33,132 bases of DNA, taken from contig JAHDQE010000071.1 of the NCBI GenBank assembly GCA_018433975.1, positions 1 to 33,132 on the forward strand. The letters are read 5' to 3'. The notes under the pieces were generated by a model, which saw nothing but the letters and a program-made list of their open reading frames with translations, did not search any database and was not told where the DNA came from. The position numbers and the translations under genes are program-made. Shown here in pieces: positions 7,528-15,964 of this stretch (its first letter is position 1; every line of letters begins with the position of its first letter). Origin of the DNA: Ornatilinea sp. Its GTDB lineage: Bacteria > Chloroflexota > Anaerolineae > Anaerolineales > Anaerolineaceae.

Positions 7528-8430
7528 TCAGCTCTGTTTCGCAGTATCTTCCGCCAGAGCAATCGCGCCCAGAATGCCCGATTTTGTACCCAATCCCGGC
7601 TCAACAATATAATCTGCAATATGTTCGGTAATCTGGGGGGACTGGACATATCCATTCAGGATCTTCCGGACTTCCTGATGAATGGCCGGGAAAAGCTGTT
7701 TCTGCTGCATCACTCCCCCACCCAGAAGAATACGCTGCGGAGAAAGGATCACAATATAAGCCGTCAGAGCGACGGAGATTGTACGCGCTTCAATTTTCCA
7801 GGCTTCGTGGTCCAGCGGGAGGGTCTCGGCGGGCACCCCCCAACGGGCCTTCATAGCCGGGCCGCTGGCCAGGCCTTCAAAACAATGCCCGTGGAACGGG
7901 CAGATCCCGGTGAACGCATTCGGCCCTGCTTCCAGCGGCAGGAGGATGTGCCCCATTTCCGGATGGACCAATCCGTGCAGCATCTTTCCATTGACCAGAC
8001 CGCCGCCGCCAATCCCCGTGCCAATTGTCAGATAGATGAAGGTGTCGAGGCCTTGCGCCGCACCGTAACGCCATTCTCCGTAACCGGCTACATTCACGTC
8101 GGTATCAAAACCAACCGGAATATGAAAAGCATCCTTTAACGGCCCAACCACATCGACATTTGCCCATCCGGGTTTGGGGGTTGAAGTAATATATCCATAA
8201 GTCGGCGAACCAAGATTCAGGTCAACAGGCCCAAAGCAGGCTATTCCAATCGAGTCCAGTTTTCCATATTTCACTTCAGCCTGCTTGAAATAATCAATGG
8301 TTTTCCCCAGGGTTTCCTCCGGGGTTGTCGTTGGAAACCGGACTTTATCCCGAAGATCAGCCGGGCCAGTCCCCACAGCACAAACAAATTTCGTACCACC
8401 GGCTTCAATAGCACCAAATAGCGGACTCAT
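7528..8430 (-). CDS. ROK-family sugar kinase, fructokinase type
   Basis: A 300-residue cytoplasmic kinase that should phosphorylate a hexose at the 6-OH. The N-terminal phosphate-binding motif is EAGGTKFVCAVG (about 9-20). The central ROK signature is TIGTGIGGGGLVNGKMLHG, and the zinc site is formed by HPEMGHI and CPFHGHCFEGLASGPA. The sequence EAGGTKF...FGPVDL...FDTDVNVAG is the pattern of the Bacillus YdhR/GmuE fructokinase branch rather than glucokinase or the NagC repressors, and there is no HTH domain. The ATG at 8430 has AGGAGG 8 nt upstream. The gene is monocistronic with its own terminator. Fructose is the likely substrate, but mannose or other sugars are possible. Confidence 0.9.
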   Translation of the reverse strand: MSPLFGAIEAGGTKFVCAVGTGPADLRDKVRFPTTTPEETLGKTIDYFKQAEVKYGKLDSIGIACFGPVDLNLGSPTYGYITSTPKPGWANVDVVGPLKDAFHIPVGFDTDVNVAGYGEWRYGAAQGLDTFIYLTIGTGIGGGGLVNGKMLHGLVHPEMGHILLPLEAGPNAFTGICPFHGHCFEGLASGPAMKARWGVPAETLPLDHEAWKIEARTISVALTAYIVILSPQRILLGGGVMQQKQLFPAIHQEVRKILNGYVQSPQITEHIADYIVEPGLGTKSGILGAIALAEDTAKQS

Positions 8431-8452
8431 TGGATCTTCCTCCTGAGTAAAT

Positions 8453-8468
8453 TTGTATAATTATACAA
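8453..8468. promoter_or_regulatory. Perfect 16-bp palindrome overlapping the ROK kinase promoter
   Basis: TTGTATAATTATACAA is a perfect palindrome 23 bp before the kinase start codon. Read on the minus strand it contains a TATAAT -10 box, so it may be only a symmetric -10 region, or an operator placed over it. The same TTGTATAAT string recurs at 8563-8571 toward the divergent gene. Confidence 0.45.
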
Positions 8469-8519
8469 GAATCGGGGCCATAAAATCCATCACCAGCCGG
8501 ATAAATTCAAACGCAGTTT

Positions 8520-8540
8520 ACAAAATTGTAACGATTTTGT
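8520..8540. promoter_or_regulatory. Inverted repeat in the divergent promoter region
   Basis: ACAAAAT (8520-8526) and ATTTTGT (8534-8540) flank a 7-bp centre. The site lies midway between the two divergent starts, 26 bp before the plus-strand -10 box. It has the geometry of a dimeric repressor site, but the regulator is unknown. Confidence 0.3.
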
Positions 8541-8565
8541 TAAGAGAAAAAATAGACCGGTCTTG

Positions 8566-8571
8566 TATAAT
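8566..8571 (+). promoter_or_regulatory. -10 box upstream of the transglycosylase-like gene
   Basis: TATAAT preceded by TTG (TTGTATAAT). No good -35 hexamer lies 16-18 bp upstream. The nearest TTGTTA is 23 bp away. The predicted start near 8578 gives a leader of about 53 nt. Confidence 0.4.
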
Positions 8572-8630
8572 AAACGTATTGTTGTGGCAACCTGCCAACA
8601 TCTCATTGAAACAGATTCGCCGGGGGAAAA

Positions 8631-10667
8631 TTGGCACATCATTACAGAAGCAGGGAATCCAGGAAGCCTCATCATCGCATACTGCTTTACATGTTGATTG
8701 TGGCCATATTCTTGAGCTTCGCCAACCATTCACACACTGTCATCGCACAGGATAGCGGGGAGGGTCGAGTTACCTACAAGACAACCACCTTCACCGAATA
8801 TATCTGGCATCTTTCTTCGCGCGCCAATGGGAAACAGATCTGCGAAGTGGTCGTTTCCCATGAGGGTTTCCCCACCGACCTGGAAATGATGTCCTCCTGT
8901 GAGACCAGTCTTATCCCTGCCACGCCGACCCCCACAGCCTCGCCTTACCCCTCCCCAACGCCCACCGGAACATACACTCCCCAGCCTACCAAAACCCCCG
9001 CGCTCACACCCGCACCCACCGAAGTAATCATTCAAAATTTCTATGACGAAAGCTATTGGGTGTTCATTGATTCCAAAGAAATTACCCAGACCAACAAAAT
9101 CCAGCTTCCTGAAATGATCCTGGAAATTGAGGCTCCGCCGGCACAGGTTCTAGAAACGTTTGTCACCCTCCGGGCATACGACCCGGCCCCGGAATATGAC
9201 ATCACCAGCATACAGGGTGTCCTGGAAGGGAAGCCGTTCAAATGTGATGGAGATGCCTGCAATGTATATTTTGATCACGACGCCCAGATCACTTATTGGG
9301 CTACCTCCAGCTTTGGCGACGAAAGCCAGCCTTATACTGCCACACTGCGCATTTCCCGGAATCAAGCCGATTACAACATCAGCGTCACCAACCGCAGCAT
9401 TGTTTATCACTATACGGATGCCGCCGCACTGGTCTGGAAAGGGGTGGCTCAGGGAACGGAACCCCAGTGGACGTACCTGCCTCAAAGCCCTTCCCAGCTC
9501 AACACCAGCAAAACCCTGCACTATCTGGCCGCCAAATTGATTGTAAGCGGCATCGTGAACGCGCAGGATTGTCCGGGGAACGGTTTGTTTGATAACTGGG
9601 CTCCCAATGGCTGCGGAATTGAAAAAGCCCTCCCCGCCCTCACTTCCTGGCAAAACCGGTTCGATAACGTCATCTGGAACGCTTCCAAACAACACGGCGT
9701 TCCCGCAAAATTGATCAAAGCCATCATTGAACAGGAATCTCAATTCTGGCCGGAGAAAACGGGCAGTGACTTTGTGGATGAATATGGTTTTGGCCAGCTC
9801 AATGAATTTGGCGCAGACGTGGCACTGCGGTGGGATAAAAGCCTGCATGACCAGGTCTGTTCCAGTACCCTGTTTGATTGTCCGGAATATTATGCCAACC
9901 TGCCCTCTTATTCTCAGGCAATGCTGCGCGGCCGGCTCCTCCAACTGGTCAATGCCAACTGCCCCACCTGCGAATACGGAATTGACCTGATCAAGGCCGA
10001 AGAAAGCATCGATATCCTGGCCCAGACGATCTACGCCAATGCCCGGCAAGCCGGTTATATCCTCGAAAAATACCAGGCTCAGACCGGATACGAGGATTTA
10101 TGGCGCTTTACCCTCGTCTCTTACCATGCCGGTTATCAATGCCTCGAAGATGCCGTCACGCGCACCATCTCTCAGGGGCAGCCTCTCTATTGGAAAAATG
10201 TTTCCTCCCACCTGACCTGTGAAGGAGCGGAGGCGTATGTGGACAAAATATGGGAAAAACTGGACACGTTCGGGGAGTTTTACCCGCCCGTGGTCACCGT
10301 CGATGTAACAGCACAATTCCCAACGGAGATGCCGGCTCTTCCCACCCCCACTTACCAGCCGGATATCCTTGACGGCACCATCCATATCTTCATGTTCCTC
10401 GACCGGAACGGCAATTATCAGATTGACGAAGATGAGCGCATCTCAGAGTCTCCAATCCTGGTAGAGTTTCCTCAAGGAGAAACTTATCCGGGAAAAATCA
10501 TGAATGGAGAAACCTCCATAAATTTTGAAAAGAAAAAGGTCGGCTCCAGGGTAACCATCGCTGCCCCGGAACTGTACCAATCCTTCACCGAAACGATCCC
10601 GGATACGGGGTCTATCCTGGTAATTTTCTGCATTGAGCAGCCCAGGCTGCCCGCCAAACTGCCTTAA
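8631..10667 (+). CDS. Secreted lytic-transglycosylase-like protein with SdrD_B-like tail
   Basis: A 678-residue exported protein. A basic N-region and hydrophobic core (about 17-34) lead to a likely signal-peptidase site near VIA|QD (~40). A Thr/Pro-rich linker (TPTPT style) occupies about 94-132 and an uncharacterised domain about 133-340. A goose-lysozyme/SLT-like domain at about 345-520 has the catalytic-type Glu369 in IIEQES, then YGFGQLNEFGAD and a late VSYHAGYQCLEDAV matching the family's AYNAG block. The tail (about 580-665) resembles an SdrD_B/Cna-B domain with a perfect EF-hand-type loop DRNGNYQIDEDE. It probably cleaves peptidoglycan. The start is TTG with GGGGGA just upstream, and a shorter ATG start at 8691 would break the signal peptide. 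The next gene follows after 17 bp, so the two are co-transcribed. Confidence 0.8.
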   Translation: MAHHYRSRESRKPHHRILLYMLIVAIFLSFANHSHTVIAQDSGEGRVTYKTTTFTEYIWHLSSRANGKQICEVVVSHEGFPTDLEMMSSCETSLIPATPTPTASPYPSPTPTGTYTPQPTKTPALTPAPTEVIIQNFYDESYWVFIDSKEITQTNKIQLPEMILEIEAPPAQVLETFVTLRAYDPAPEYDITSIQGVLEGKPFKCDGDACNVYFDHDAQITYWATSSFGDESQPYTATLRISRNQADYNISVTNRSIVYHYTDAAALVWKGVAQGTEPQWTYLPQSPSQLNTSKTLHYLAAKLIVSGIVNAQDCPGNGLFDNWAPNGCGIEKALPALTSWQNRFDNVIWNASKQHGVPAKLIKAIIEQESQFWPEKTGSDFVDEYGFGQLNEFGADVALRWDKSLHDQVCSSTLFDCPEYYANLPSYSQAMLRGRLLQLVNANCPTCEYGIDLIKAEESIDILAQTIYANARQAGYILEKYQAQTGYEDLWRFTLVSYHAGYQCLEDAVTRTISQGQPLYWKNVSSHLTCEGAEAYVDKIWEKLDTFGEFYPPVVTVDVTAQFPTEMPALPTPTYQPDILDGTIHIFMFLDRNGNYQIDEDERISESPILVEFPQGETYPGKIMNGETSINFEKKKVGSRVTIAAPELYQSFTETIPDTGSILVIFCIEQPRLPAKLP

Positions 10668-10684
10668 TTAAGGACTTATCGCGT

Positions 10685-12775
10685 ATGTCAGATCAAAAAT
10701 TCGACTCTTTACCGGAACCACTTCCTGAATCACAACCTCATCCGTCCGCTATGCCCGATGCTCTGGATCAGCCGGATATCATCCGTTCCGCATTCGGTCA
10801 GCAGGAAGACACTCCCCGCATTGAGGAGGAATCATCTTCTGGAATCGGCAATTTTTTCCGTGATCTTACGGACAAATTAAAAAATGTTCTGGGTCTGGGC
10901 AGAGAAAAAACAGAAGAGGAATCAACATTCCAGATTTTTGATGCCGATCTTCTACCCATCGATGAGAAAGATTCTGTTGAAGAAGACCCGGAATTTGAAG
11001 CCGGATTCGCATTTATTGAACAGGAACGTCTGGAGACAAAACAACAGGAGGAATCTCCCCGGATCAGGAACATCAATACCTTTGAAGAGTCTCCCCCTGA
11101 CGCAACACAGCAGGAAAGTGGAGCGGGAACCTCTCCCGAAGAAGCATTGCCGTCTATTCAGGAACCCGAGGAAACACTTGACCAACAGATCCTTTCGGAA
11201 GAGGAACTTCGGTTCCAAACATTTCTTCCGGAAACCGGCCCTTTCCCATCCACAAACGAAAATCCGGCTCCCGAACAGCCCGCTTTTAAGAGGATGCCGG
11301 AAGATCAAGAAAACGACCTGCCCTTTACGGTCTCGCCCGATTCCCCGCCTGATGAAGATCCTTTTAGGAGAAATGAAGAGTCAACTCAAGGTAAAGGTTT
11401 CTCTGATGAAGACCTAAAAACATTCCTCAGAGAACTGGACGCAAAAGAGGCAGAAACGATCCCTCACCCTCCAACAGAAAGTTTCGAGGCCCAATCTCCG
11501 GAGGATTGGAACATTCCTTTTTCACCAAGCCCGGCCCCAACACGTATTCTTGGAGAAGAAAGCGGGCGTGTGGAATCGGAGGAGGAAGATGACATCCTCA
11601 ATCTGCGTTCGATGTTCAATGAAGAAGATATGACCGGAAACGAAGAAGGGGAAGACACATTCGCTCCCGTTCGCCCACAAACCTGGGACAACGACACGGA
11701 CTCATTTGCAGATTTAGATCCATCCCTGCCCGAAGACACCCCTTCAGACGGCGAATCATCCTTCGATCTGACAGAAGAGGAAATTGAAGCGCTAAATCCG
11801 GAAGATTTTCTCCCCGAAAGCATCCTCAAAGATTCAAAAAACCGCGTATTCATCCTGGAAGAAGATCAGCCAAAGGATAAGAAACCAACGCCAGGTGAAC
11901 CGGAGACCGAGCTTAGGGATGAGAAGCAGACCGCAGAGCCATTTTCCCGCAGCACAGAAACAGAAAGTTATTTTAACAACCTCCGTTCCGTTTTAAAGAC
12001 GGACGAAGACGACCGCTCAAAGAGCCATGCTTCACTGGTAAATCATGAAGATCTGGCTAGCGTCGGGCCCAAAAAGGAAAAGGATTCCATACCGGAAAAG
12101 TCTGGCAACCCTGCCGCATTGGACAACAGCAAGCTGTTTACAAAATTGGATAAAGGCTACGAAGATGCCCCGCAACTCTTCCATAACGAATCACAAAAGC
12201 CAAAATCCATCCTGGCAGAGATCTTAACCACATTTTCCAAATGGGATATTAAAGAAGAACTGATGGTAGGAGCAGCGGTCTTATTCGGATTACTCGTTTT
12301 TTCCACAATCACCATCTTTGCCATCAATTCCATATTCCTCCCTTTCATCCATTCGATCCAGTTGCCTGATTCTGCCTCAGCGCTCCAGAACGCCGCTGTG
12401 GAAGAGGTTGACCCTTCCATCTATCCCGTCAGCCTGAAACTGCCGGGGGGATGGGTCTTTCCCCTCCAGGAGAGCACATTCCGGGATGGGAATTGGAACC
12501 CGGTTGCGGCAGAATACCTGCAGGATGCAACCATTCGCCGGGTCATTGCCATCCCGTGGAGCGAACAAACCGAAGCCGTCATATCAACTTTTGAAAAGGG
12601 GGATGAGCTCGTACTCTTCATGAACAACAACGATATAAAAGGGTACAAGGTAGAGGAAGTTAAAACGGTCTCGCAGGAGGATACTTCCATTCTGGTGGAT
12701 ACTCATCCTTCGTTGGTGGTGATTCTCTCCAACCCCGAAGCCTCTACACGTTGGGTGGTGATTTGTAAACCCTGA
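10685..12775 (+). CDS. Acidic single-pass membrane protein with a degenerate sortase-like C-terminal domain
   Basis: 696 residues. The first ~520 are strongly acidic, rich in Glu, Asp, Pro and Ser, and look disordered, with no signal peptide. One membrane helix lies at about 526-555 (MVGAAVLFGLLVFSTITIFAI). The remaining ~130 residues follow sortase order: an N-terminal strand (PVSLKLPGGW), DGNWNP, then GDELVLF, YKVEEVKTV, a buried strand SLVVILSNP, and the final RWVVICKP matching the sortase RLVV strand with its Arg. The His expected near IPWSEQ and the Cys expected in the LVVILS strand are missing, so it is probably inactive as a transpeptidase. Orientation would be N-in/C-out. It sits 17 bp after the transglycosylase-like gene. 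The sortase reading is inference from pattern and not certain. Confidence 0.75.
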   Translation: MSDQKFDSLPEPLPESQPHPSAMPDALDQPDIIRSAFGQQEDTPRIEEESSSGIGNFFRDLTDKLKNVLGLGREKTEEESTFQIFDADLLPIDEKDSVEEDPEFEAGFAFIEQERLETKQQEESPRIRNINTFEESPPDATQQESGAGTSPEEALPSIQEPEETLDQQILSEEELRFQTFLPETGPFPSTNENPAPEQPAFKRMPEDQENDLPFTVSPDSPPDEDPFRRNEESTQGKGFSDEDLKTFLRELDAKEAETIPHPPTESFEAQSPEDWNIPFSPSPAPTRILGEESGRVESEEEDDILNLRSMFNEEDMTGNEEGEDTFAPVRPQTWDNDTDSFADLDPSLPEDTPSDGESSFDLTEEEIEALNPEDFLPESILKDSKNRVFILEEDQPKDKKPTPGEPETELRDEKQTAEPFSRSTETESYFNNLRSVLKTDEDDRSKSHASLVNHEDLASVGPKKEKDSIPEKSGNPAALDNSKLFTKLDKGYEDAPQLFHNESQKPKSILAEILTTFSKWDIKEELMVGAAVLFGLLVFSTITIFAINSIFLPFIHSIQLPDSASALQNAAVEEVDPSIYPVSLKLPGGWVFPLQESTFRDGNWNPVAAEYLQDATIRRVIAIPWSEQTEAVISTFEKGDELVLFMNNNDIKGYKVEEVKTVSQEDTSILVDTHPSLVVILSNPEASTRWVVICKP

Positions 12776-12800
12776 TAACTTCTCCAGGGTTAGGACTTTT
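12768..12800 (+). terminator. Possible weak terminator
   Basis: AACCCTG (12768-12774) pairs with CAGGGTT (12785-12791) around a 10-nt loop and overlaps the stop codon of the acidic membrane protein gene. The T-tract (CTTTTC, 12796-12801) starts 5 nt late, so efficiency is doubtful. Confidence 0.4.
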
Positions 12801-12814
12801 CCCGGGGATTTCGC

Positions 12815-12820
12815 TATAAT
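12815..12820 (+). promoter_or_regulatory. -10 box of the PPK2 gene
   Basis: TATAAT at 12815-12820 with a weak TTAGGA 19 bp upstream (12790-12795). Transcription would begin near 12827, giving a leader of about 54 nt with AAGGAAGG before the ATG. Confidence 0.4.
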
Positions 12821-12880
12821 AAAAAACAAGATCATATCATTGTAAGAAATAAGCAGGCAGCAAAGGAAGGATAAATACAC

Positions 12881-13684
12881 ATGGAGCACTATCGGGTAAA
12901 ACCTGAAAAAGAAATCCACTTGAAGGATTACGAGACCAATGAAAGCAGCGCTTTTGACGGCAAGAAAAAAGATGGCAAAAAACGCCTGCTGGAATTGAAT
13001 GAAGAGCTGGAAACTTTGCAGGAGTTGTTATATGCCGAGGGCAAGCACAAACTGTTGGTTGTGCTGCAGGGAATGGATGCAGCCGGAAAAGACGGCACAG
13101 TCCGGCATGTCTTTGAAGGCGTAAATCCTCAAGGAGTGCGCGTTTCCAGCTTCAAAGTCCCTACCGCAGAAGAATTGGCCCATGATTACCTGTGGCGGAT
13201 CCATAAACAAACTCCGCGTTCCGGCGAGATTGTCATCTTCAACCGCAGTCATTATGAAGATGTCCTGGTGGTGCGGGTGAAAAATCTCGTTCCCGAGAAA
13301 GTCTGGAAAAAACGCTACGCGCAAATCAGAGAATTTGAAAAAATGCTCGTAGAAGAAGGGACTACCATTCTAAAATTCTTCCTGCACATTGGCAAAGAAG
13401 AACAAAAAGCGCGTTTCCAGGCCAGGTTAGATGACCCCACCAAACATTGGAAATTCAACCCCGACGACCTCAAAGTCCGCGCATTTTGGGAGGATTACCA
13501 GCAGGCTTACGAAGATTTGCTCAACAAAACCAGCACGGAAGAGGCTCCCTGGTACATCATTCCCGCCGACAAAAAATGGTACCGCAATCTTTTAATCGCT
13601 GAAACATTGGTAAAAACATTAAAGTCTTTCCAGATGCAGTACCCGGCAAACTCCGTGGACCCCTCTACAATCCACATCGAGTAA
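12881..13684 (+). CDS. ppk2: Polyphosphate kinase 2 (PPK2) family protein
   Basis: A 267-residue cytoplasmic PPK2, which uses inorganic polyphosphate to phosphorylate nucleotides (or the reverse). It has Walker A GMDAAGKDG (64-72) with Lys70 and Asp66, the second conserved block FNRSHYEDVLVVRV, and the lid-type arginines in KARFQARLDDPTKHWKFNPDD. Its length and the GMDAAGKDGTVRHVF block fit the short one-domain PPK2 proteins. Class III members of just this size (for example from Meiothermus) phosphorylate both AMP and ADP, so an AMP/ADP-to-ATP role is likely but cannot be fixed from sequence alone. The gene has its own -10 box and a strong terminator, so it is monocistronic. Confidence 0.93.
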   Translation: MEHYRVKPEKEIHLKDYETNESSAFDGKKKDGKKRLLELNEELETLQELLYAEGKHKLLVVLQGMDAAGKDGTVRHVFEGVNPQGVRVSSFKVPTAEELAHDYLWRIHKQTPRSGEIVIFNRSHYEDVLVVRVKNLVPEKVWKKRYAQIREFEKMLVEEGTTILKFFLHIGKEEQKARFQARLDDPTKHWKFNPDDLKVRAFWEDYQQAYEDLLNKTSTEEAPWYIIPADKKWYRNLLIAETLVKTLKSFQMQYPANSVDPSTIHIE

Positions 13685-13726
13685 GCTGTTGTTATCGCCG
13701 ATCATAACTATGGCTTCTTTAAATCC

Positions 13727-13760
13727 CACAGCCCCGGAACATGCGGGGCTGTGTACTTTT
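13727..13760 (+). terminator. Intrinsic terminator of ppk2
   Basis: CACAGCCCC (13727-13735) pairs perfectly with GGGGCTGTG (13745-13753) around a 9-nt loop, followed by TACTTTT. It is 43 bp past the ppk2 stop, between convergent genes. Confidence 0.85.
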
Positions 13761-13816
13761 CAGATCATCCTCACTCCATTTCCGGAGCGAGTGTCCATAT
13801 AAAAAACCTGTGCTTC

Positions 13817-14740
13817 TTATTTATTGACCTGGAACCGGGTTTCTCCATTCTCGAAGAATCCACGGATCTGGTTGATGGCTGCCAGACCGGCGTTGATGTT
13901 GGCTTCCGCAGTTTGGGCGCCCATCTTTTTGGGTGTAAAGAAGAAACGTCCGGGGAATTTCTCGGCAATTTCATCTTTGCAATCCGGAGCGACATCCGCG
14001 ATATAGTAGAAATCGCTGCGGTTGGCAAACATCTTCAACAAGTCCGCTTCATTCACGACCTCTTTACGGGCCGTATTGACCAGCACAGCATGTTCAGGCA
14101 TGCGAGAGAGCAGACCTTCATTGATGGAATTGCGCGTTTCATCGGTGGCAGGAATGTGAAGAGAGACATAATTACAGGTCTCGTAAAGCGCTTCAACGCT
14201 GTCCACTGCATGCGTGCCGTCTTTCTCAATGGCTTCCTTGGAAATATATGGATCAAAGGCATAGGTTTCCATTCCAAAACCATGCGCAATTCGGGCAACG
14301 TTTCGGCCCACATTCCCATACGCATGAAGACCCAGCTTCTTCCCCATCAATTCAATGCCTGCTGAACCATTGAAACTGTTCCGGGCCAGATAAACCATCA
14401 TTCCCAGGGTCAGTTCTGCCACTGCATTGGCATTCTGCCCGGGGGTGTTCATGACCACAACGCCCTTCTCGGTTGCAGCTTCCAGGTCAATGTTGTCGTA
14501 CCCGGCGCCTGCCCGGACGATGATCTTAAGGTTCTTACCTGCTTCGATCACTTCACGCGTTGCTTTATCGCTTCGAATAATCAGCGCATCCGCATCCGCT
14601 ACCGCAGCGACAAAATCCGATTGGTCTGCATATTTTTCAAGCAAAGCCAGTTCGTAGCCCGCTTCATCGGCAATCTTCCGGATGCCTTCTACAGCTTTTG
14701 GGGCAAACGGTTTCACCGTTGCAATTAACACTTTGGTCAT
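13817..14740 (-). CDS. serA: D-3-phosphoglycerate dehydrogenase, short K-type
   Basis: A 307-residue NAD-dependent enzyme for the first step of serine synthesis (3-phosphoglycerate to 3-phosphohydroxypyruvate). It shows the 2-hydroxyacid dehydrogenase fold: substrate-loop VRAGAGYDNID, a dinucleotide-binding LGLHAYGNVGRNVA, NTARKEVVNE with the catalytic Arg, and the C-terminal TPKKMGAQTAEANINAG. The usual catalytic His of TPH is Lys271 here. This matches the described type IIIK enzymes (for example in Entamoeba and Bacteroidetes), so it is a known variant and not damage. There is no ACT or ASB regulatory domain, so classical serine feedback is not expected. I chose the ATG at 14740 because GAGGT lies about 8 nt upstream. 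serC lies directly upstream on the same strand. Confidence 0.93.
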   Translation of the reverse strand: MTKVLIATVKPFAPKAVEGIRKIADEAGYELALLEKYADQSDFVAAVADADALIIRSDKATREVIEAGKNLKIIVRAGAGYDNIDLEAATEKGVVVMNTPGQNANAVAELTLGMMVYLARNSFNGSAGIELMGKKLGLHAYGNVGRNVARIAHGFGMETYAFDPYISKEAIEKDGTHAVDSVEALYETCNYVSLHIPATDETRNSINEGLLSRMPEHAVLVNTARKEVVNEADLLKMFANRSDFYYIADVAPDCKDEIAEKFPGRFFFTPKKMGAQTAEANINAGLAAINQIRGFFENGETRFQVNK

Positions 14741-14771
14741 TTTTTTTACCTCATCTGATCTTCTATCAGTC

Positions 14772-14800
14772 AAAACAACCCGGCAAGATCTACCGGGTTG
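14772..14800 (-). terminator. Terminator-like hairpin between serC and serA
   Basis: Read on the minus strand, CAACCCGG pairs with CCGGGTTG (8 bp, 9-nt loop), followed by TTTT. It lies in the 69-bp gap between serC and serA. No separate promoter is obvious for serA, so it may act as a partial terminator or mRNA-processing site that lowers serA relative to serC. Confidence 0.6.
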
Positions 14801-14809
14801 ATGAATGAA

Positions 14810-15880
14810 CTAATGTTTTGCTTCGAAATCTTTCATACAATCAACCAATGCCTGAACGCTCTCAAGAGGCAAAGCATTGTATAAAGAAGCGCGGAAACCG
14901 CCTGCGTCGCGGTGACCTTTGAGGCCCACCATTCCCCGCTCAGCAGCAAACGCCAGAAAATCAGCGGTCAGATCCTGATATTCATCTTTCATCAAGAAGG
15001 TCGCATTCATGCGGGAGCGATCTTCGGGGTCGGGAACCGTGCAGCGGAAGAGCTTGCTGCGCTCAATTTCTTCATACAGCAGATTGGATTTTTCGATGTT
15101 CCGCTTTTCCATGACCTCAACACCGCCCAAGTCCTTCAGCCATTTCATTGTCTGCAGTGCTGCATAAACGACCACAACGGGGGGCGTGTTGAACAAGGAA
15201 CCCTTCTTAATATGGGTGCGATAATCCACCATGGTCGGCAGCGGTCGATCTACCTTACCCAGGATATCCTCCCGCACCACCACAAAAGTCACACCAGCCG
15301 GAGCCATATTCTTCTGAGCGCCGCCGTAGATCAAAGCATACTTGGATACATCAACCGGCCGGCTGAAAATATCCGAGGACATATCGGCGACCAACGGCAC
15401 GGGGACATCAAAGTCTTTCCGGATCTCGGTTCCGCGAACCGTGTTGTTTGATGTAATATGGAAATAGTCTGCGTCTGCGGGGACAACGTAGTCTTTAGGA
15501 ATGTAAGTGTAGTTTTTATCGGCCGAAGAAGCAACAACATCCACGTCACCAAACAATTTGGCTTCTTTAATCGCTTTGGAAGACCATGCGCCGGTATCCA
15601 GGTAAGCTGCTTTGGTCTGAAGCAGGTTGTAAGGCACATGGAAAAACTGTGTGCTTGCGCCACCCCCCACAAAAATAACAGAATATCCATCCGGAACGCT
15701 CAACAGATCTTTGAATAAGGCCGCCGCGTCTGCCATGGTGCGATCAAACTCTTTGCTGCGGTGAGAGATCTCCAGAACGGAAAGGCCCGACCCTTCGTAG
15801 TCTTTGATGGCTTCAATTGTTTTGTCGATTGTATATTGCGGTAAGATGGATGGACCAGCATAAAAATTATGTTTCTTCAT
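14810..15880 (-). CDS. serC: Phosphoserine aminotransferase
   Basis: A 356-residue PLP enzyme of fold type I, class V, converting 3-phosphohydroxypyruvate and glutamate to phosphoserine. It starts [11 protein letters not shown], as SerC does. It has [30 protein letters not shown] (the PLP phosphate and ring region), [11 protein letters not shown] with the PLP Asp, and [12 protein letters not shown] with the Schiff-base Lys. [12 protein letters not shown] and [11 protein letters not shown] are also conserved. The length is normal. It is the first gene of a serC-serA unit, so two of the three serine-pathway genes are together. serB is not in the window. Confidence 0.96.
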   Translation of the reverse strand: MKKHNFYAGPSILPQYTIDKTIEAIKDYEGSGLSVLEISHRSKEFDRTMADAAALFKDLLSVPDGYSVIFVGGGASTQFFHVPYNLLQTKAAYLDTGAWSSKAIKEAKLFGDVDVVASSADKNYTYIPKDYVVPADADYFHITSNNTVRGTEIRKDFDVPVPLVADMSSDIFSRPVDVSKYALIYGGAQKNMAPAGVTFVVVREDILGKVDRPLPTMVDYRTHIKKGSLFNTPPVVVVYAALQTMKWLKDLGGVEVMEKRNIEKSNLLYEEIERSKLFRCTVPDPEDRSRMNATFLMKDEYQDLTADFLAFAAERGMVGLKGHRDAGGFRASLYNALPLESVQALVDCMKDFEAKH

Positions 15881-15933
15881 TTCTCAAGCCCTTTTTTATG
15901 AGTGATAGAGGTTAATAAAGTAACGCCACTAGA

Positions 15934-15964
15934 ATTATATAACAAAATTCGATTAGTTTGTCAG
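15934..15964 (-). promoter_or_regulatory. Promoter of serC-serA
   Basis: On the minus strand, CTGACA (15964-15959) is followed after 17 bp by TATATA (15941-15936), or after 19 bp by TATAAT (15939-15934). The leader to the serC ATG is about 48 nt. It is the clearest promoter on this strand. Confidence 0.6.

Noticed and set aside
9150..10049. 299-codon minus-strand frame inside the transglycosylase-like gene
   Set aside because: It is a shadow of a real gene with signal peptide and SLT motifs. No start signal.
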